This document shows, one piece after another, positions 33,324 to 36,111 of a DNA stretch of 36,111 nt (position 1 is its first letter; the number at the start of each line of letters is the position of its first letter). Where the stretch lies: the NCBI GenBank assembly GCA_964371655.1, contig CAYJOD010000069.1, positions 1 through 36,111 of the forward strand, written 5' to 3'. The translations under genes and the position numbers were made by a program. The notes below the pieces were generated by a model. It made no database searches. It saw nothing but the letters and a program-made list of their open reading frames with translations, and was not told where the DNA came from. Source of the DNA: CAZGSN01 sp964371655 (GTDB lineage: Bacteria > Desulfobacterota > Binatia > HRBIN30).

Positions 33324-33724
33324 GCCGATCTCTTACTCGAATCACTCGCTCGGGAACAGGAACGTGCCGAGTTTCCGCCGGGTCGGACCCGCGGAAGCTG
33401 CTGGATTTGTGAAGATAGCATGGTTCAAGAAGCCCCATTTCGGGCTCAGGAGGCGATTTCCAGGGCCATTCTTGCAGGGGTCGGTCGGCCGCCGGTTCGC
33501 GCAAGACCAACCGTCATCTCGGGCTTCGCTCTCCCGGTATTCGGGCGCGCGGGGCCGGACAGGATCTGCAAATTGAGTAGCACGGACGAGAAATGGAAAA
33601 CCGGAGACAGGACACTGGAGACAGGAAACCGTTCAATTTGCCGGTTCTCCATCTCCGGTTTTCGGTTTCCTGTTTTTCATTTCTTCCTGGTCGGCCGCGG
33701 TGACGCTGCGCCAGGAAGGGAGCC
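33324..33724. repeat. gap with imperfect inverted repeat 33590-33683
   Basis: GAAATG...(33590) and ...CATTTC (33683) end an imperfect inverted repeat made of short units (AAACCGGAGACAGG, GGAGACAGGAAACC and complements CCGGTTTTCGGTTTCCTG), similar in build to the repeat at 5425-5512 but of other sequence. The remaining part, 33324-33589, shows no feature. Confidence 0.6.
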
Positions 33725-34510
33725 TCAGAGACCCGAGGCCTTGGCCTCCTGCCACAACGCTTCCATCTGATCGAGTGACGCCGCGTGGATGTCTCGTCCT
33801 TGCTCGGCGAGGCGCTGCTCGATGTGTTTGAAGCGGCGCACGAAGCGGTCGGCGCTGCGGTGCAGGGCATCTTCGGATTGGATGTCGAGGTGACGGCCGA
33901 AGGAGGTGAGGGCGAAGAGCATATCGCCGAGCTCGGCTTCGATCTCCCCGTGAACACCCGCGGCCACGGCGGCACGCAGCTCGTCGATCTCTTCCTGTAC
34001 CTTGTCGAGAACGTCGGCGGCGCGTTGCCAATCGAAGCCGACGCGTGACGCCTTCTCGCCGAGGCGATGCGCGCGCAGCAGCGCCGGCATCGCCCGCGGC
34101 ACGCCGGTGACCGCCGAGTTGTCCTCCTTGTGCTGGCGCTCTTCGGCCTTGATGCGCGCCCAGTTCCGCAACACCTCTTCGGAATCCTTCACCTGAGTGT
34201 CGGCGAAGACATGCGGATGGCGCCGCACCATCTTCGCGATGATGCCGCGGACGACGTCTTCGATGGTGAACAACCCCGCCTCGCGACCCATCTCGGCGTG
34301 GAAGACGATCTGCAAGAGCAGATCGCCGAGCTCGATCTTGAGCTCGGCGATGTCGTTGTCCTCGATCGCCTCGGCGACCTCGAAGGCCTCCTCGATCACG
34401 TACGGTTTGATGGAGAGATGGGTTTGCTCGCGATCCCACGGGCAGCCGCCCGGGGCGCGCAAGCGTTCCATGATTGTAACCAGTTCGGCAAATGCATCGG
34501 CGGCACTCAT
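33725..34510 (-). CDS. mazG: nucleoside triphosphate pyrophosphohydrolase MazG
   Basis: 261 aa. All-alpha NTP-PPase that cleaves NTPs/dNTPs to NMP and PPi, a house-cleaning role. Two MazG repeats: the first has CPWDREQTH at 23-31 and the metal motif EEAFE (Glu40, Glu41, Glu44) with ELGD (Glu60, Asp63); the second has KVQEEIDEL and AELGDMLFAL. Length matches the E. coli-type two-domain enzyme. ATG 34510 starts the standard MSAADAFAELVTIMERLR. It is not a toxin-antitoxin gene despite the name. No ribosome site stands out. Downstream is the repeat-containing gap 33324-33724. Confidence 0.95.
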   Translation of the reverse strand: MSAADAFAELVTIMERLRAPGGCPWDREQTHLSIKPYVIEEAFEVAEAIEDNDIAELKIELGDLLLQIVFHAEMGREAGLFTIEDVVRGIIAKMVRRHPHVFADTQVKDSEEVLRNWARIKAEERQHKEDNSAVTGVPRAMPALLRAHRLGEKASRVGFDWQRAADVLDKVQEEIDELRAAVAAGVHGEIEAELGDMLFALTSFGRHLDIQSEDALHRSADRFVRRFKHIEQRLAEQGRDIHAASLDQMEALWQEAKASGL

Positions 34511-34741
34511 GTGCGGTCGCTAACACAGAGCAGCGCCAACAGACAACCGACCCGAGCGAGCGACCCGATCGCGAGCGTCGATACGGAGTAGGCCTCCGAC
34601 CTCCTCATAGCGCGGGCTCCAGCCCGCAACCCAATGGCCCGTGCCGACCGCAGGCTGTCGACAGTCAACAGTCGACTTCGGCACCTGCATCCTTGCGTCA
34701 ACATTCCAGACCTGGCCCTCGAGCCCTCCTATTCGCCTCGA
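34511..34741. other. short gap with GCGGGCT hairpin
   Basis: GCGGGCT (34612-34618) pairs with AGCCCGC (34621-34627) over a 2-base gap in a GGGCTCCAGCCC-type unit. It sits between the end of the tetrahaem gene and the mazG start. Nothing else is visible. Confidence 0.45.
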
Positions 34742-35752
34742 CTAGTCGTCTTCCTCATCGTGACTGTGAGCAGCCTCGTGGTCGTCATGCCTCGTCGGCG
34801 TGAACGTCGGAGCAATACGACGCGTCGGCGTGCGCGTCGGAGTGCGGCGGACTGTAGCCGTCGGAGTCCGTGTGATCGTGGTGGCCGCTCGCGTCGGTGT
34901 CGCCACGGCGGTCCGCGCGCGCGTCGGTGTCGCCACGGCGGTCCGCGTGCGTGTCGGGGTCGCCGTCGTCGACACAAGTGCGGTCATCGTACGCGTGGGC
35001 GTAAGGGTTGGCGTGCGTGTCGGCAGCCCGGGCGTCCCCGTCAGCATCCTCGTAGGCGTGCCCGTGGGTCGAACCGCAGTATTGGTTGGGGCGGCCGTCG
35101 GCGGCACGCGCGTGCTGGTTGGCGTCGGCGTTGGCGTGGACACTGCGGCTCGGCAGTCCGGATCGGCCGCGTCGTACAGCCCGTCACCGTCGTTGTCGAG
35201 GCCGAGGGGGGAGCCGGCGAAGTTCTCCTCGCCGGCGGGATTGCAGGCATTCGTTGGCTTGTTTGGATGGGCGCTGTCGGGAGTGAAGTAGTACGCTGGC
35301 GCAACGTTCTCACCCGCGGGCCTAAAGTTCGCCGGATTGGAATCGTTGTGGCAGCCCGCGCAGATCGTCTCGCCCGCGGTGAAATGATGCTGCCGCAAGG
35401 CCGCTCCTCCCTCCTGCGCTCGTCCATGACAGCCGAGGCAGGAGATTGGCGACAGGCCGATTCCTCCGTTCGATGAGCCCAGGAAGATTTGATTCGTAGT
35501 TGCCGTGTGGCAAGTATTACAGTCTGAGCTCAACATATTATTGCGGTGGATGTCGTGCAGCGATCCTCCCCAAGCGGACCCGTCGTGCAGTGAAATGTAA
35601 CCCGGCGCCCTGAAATCGCCGTGACACTGCGCGCAGTTCGTCGCGAGCGCGCCGGGGGTCGCCGCATACGTCACATACGCTCCGGCTGGCGAAGCCAGCG
35701 CTGCCACAACCGCGGTCACAGCGGCGGCTACCCATACACGAGATGCAGTCAT
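34742..35752 (-). CDS. exported tetrahaem c-type cytochrome-like protein with Thr-Pro stalk and His/Asp tail
   Basis: 336 aa. Start ATG 35752 with GAGGAGGG just upstream; signal segment 6-24 ending SPAGA. Four haem-attachment motifs: CAQCH 40-44, CNTCH 78-82, CLGCH 105-109 and CAGCH 131-135, with further His (His56, His66, His69, His121, His122) as likely axial ligands. Then a calcium-type loop LDNDGDGLYDAADPDC (185-200) with Cys170/Cys200, a Thr-Pro/Arg stalk (about 205-318; TPTPTSTR, TATPTRTRT), and a last segment RHDDHEAAHSHDEEDD rich in metal ligands. Periplasmic or surface electron transfer is the natural reading. No partner gene is visible in the window. Confidence 0.85.
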   Translation of the reverse strand: MTASRVWVAAAVTAVVAALASPAGAYVTYAATPGALATNCAQCHGDFRAPGYISLHDGSAWGGSLHDIHRNNMLSSDCNTCHTATTNQIFLGSSNGGIGLSPISCLGCHGRAQEGGAALRQHHFTAGETICAGCHNDSNPANFRPAGENVAPAYYFTPDSAHPNKPTNACNPAGEENFAGSPLGLDNDGDGLYDAADPDCRAAVSTPTPTPTSTRVPPTAAPTNTAVRPTGTPTRMLTGTPGLPTRTPTLTPTRTMTALVSTTATPTRTRTAVATPTRARTAVATPTRAATTITRTPTATVRRTPTRTPTRRIAPTFTPTRHDDHEAAHSHDEEDD

Positions 35753-35989
35753 TTGAATCCCTCCTCACCCTTTGTTGCCTGCTCGCTCCGCTCGCGCGCC
35801 GCCGGCGTTGGCGTCTTGCAGGACGTGGTCACCAGCCCCCACTCGCCTGCGCTGGCTCTGCAAGTGCTGGGCCGAAGGCGACGATCTGTGTTGGCATCAC
35901 TCGCGCAGGTGCACCTGATCGGCTGACGTGACAGAGTGTGGTGCGAGAGAGGCACCACGGTCGACAGTGACGGCGGCGCGGCCACGGCT
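35753..35989. other. gap upstream of tetrahaem gene
   Basis: Apart from the GAGGAGGG ribosome site of the tetrahaem gene, I see no repeat, hairpin or ORF of substance. The promoter for the cytochrome gene should be here. Confidence 0.4.
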
Positions 35990-36111
35990 TCAGCGGTTGG
36001 TGATCGGGTCGAGCGGGAAGGCTTCGGTGAGACCAACGGCAACGTGATGGCTCAGACTCCAGACCTCCTGACATAGACCGCGCATGAAATGTCCGGTTTC
36101 AGGGTGCGATC
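35990..36111 (-). CDS. unidentified ORF, 3' end only, running off the right edge
   Basis: On the reverse strand a frame open from the window edge ends at TGA (35990-35992) and encodes 39 residues, containing ETGHFMRGLCQEVWSLSHH and then AFPLDPITNR. The composition looks protein-like, but the piece is too short to place. It would be the upstream neighbour of the tetrahaem gene on the same strand. Confidence 0.35.
   Translation of the reverse strand, partial: SHPETGHFMRGLCQEVWSLSHHVAVGLTEAFPLDPITNR

Noticed and set aside
33725..34510. MazG as part of a toxin-antitoxin system
   Set aside because: It is the two-domain NTP pyrophosphohydrolase, with no MazE/MazF-like neighbours.
34800..35170. 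Possible CRISPR-like or minisatellite array of GTCGGTGT units
   Set aside because: The periodicity is the codon pattern of the Thr-Pro stalk in the tetrahaem gene; there are no equal repeats with unique spacers.
1..36111. tRNA or rRNA genes
   Set aside because: I looked for T-loop (GGTTCGA-type) and rRNA-like segments; the few matches lie inside coding sequence without a cloverleaf.

Overview
The window is about 36 kb of high-GC bacterial chromosome with typical Gram-negative features: Tat and Sec signal peptides, exported multihaem protein, MiaB, DnaB, peptide deformylase. The mixture of acyl-CoA ligase and dehydrogenase genes, a one-chain TrpE(G), exported proteins with Thr-Pro linkers and many long palindromic intergenic repeats would fit an uncultured deltaproteobacterium-like or Binatota-like lineage. 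That placement is inference; no rRNA or other lineage marker is present. I found no tRNA, rRNA, CRISPR array or intact insertion sequence.

Layout. 1-2410: the end of a sugar-uptake operon, with a PF10091-type glycoamylase-like protein (5' end outside the window) overlapping a MalK/UgpC-type ABC ATPase. 2814-5252: two leftward genes, a catalytically degenerate indole-glycerol-phosphate-synthase-like protein and an acyl-CoA synthetase. 5532-8336: a four-PAS histidine kinase with its stand-alone receiver. 8407-9789: a leftward two-gene unit for exported proteins (Tat-signal PPOX-fold protein and PHB-depolymerase/feruloyl-esterase-like hydrolase). 10000-12094: Smr-domain protein downstream of miaB. 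12364-15531: a 1055-residue modular surface protein. 15941-18015: def and dnaB. 18175-19452: a membrane sensor kinase in which the phospho-accepting His is Arg. 19942-21198: acyl-CoA dehydrogenase. 21728-23336: DUF4345 membrane protein and an exported NlpC/P60-like protein with Ser where the Cys nucleophile should be. 23552-24016: exported hypothetical. 24111-24995: stand-alone 5'-3' exonuclease. 25117-25742: RelE/HigB-type toxin and Xre antitoxin, bracketed by a 40-bp direct repeat. 26057-26734: hypothetical membrane protein. 27188-28429: Tat-exported DUF362 lipoprotein, divergent from trpE(G) at 28711-30864. 31249-32594: Uma2 nuclease and a broken IS1634-like transposase. 32592-33323: zinc-ribbon/OB-fold membrane protein. 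33725-34510: mazG. 34742-35752: exported tetrahaem protein with Thr-Pro stalk and His/Asp tail. A partial unidentified ORF runs off the right edge.

There is no single large specialised cluster. The notable signals are (i) three proteins of well-known enzyme families that have lost their defining catalytic residue (TrpC-like, histidine kinase, NlpC/P60-like), (ii) a toxin-antitoxin pair between direct repeats, (iii) Thr-Pro stalks in three exported proteins, and (iv) different long nested inverted repeats in most of the long intergenic gaps.
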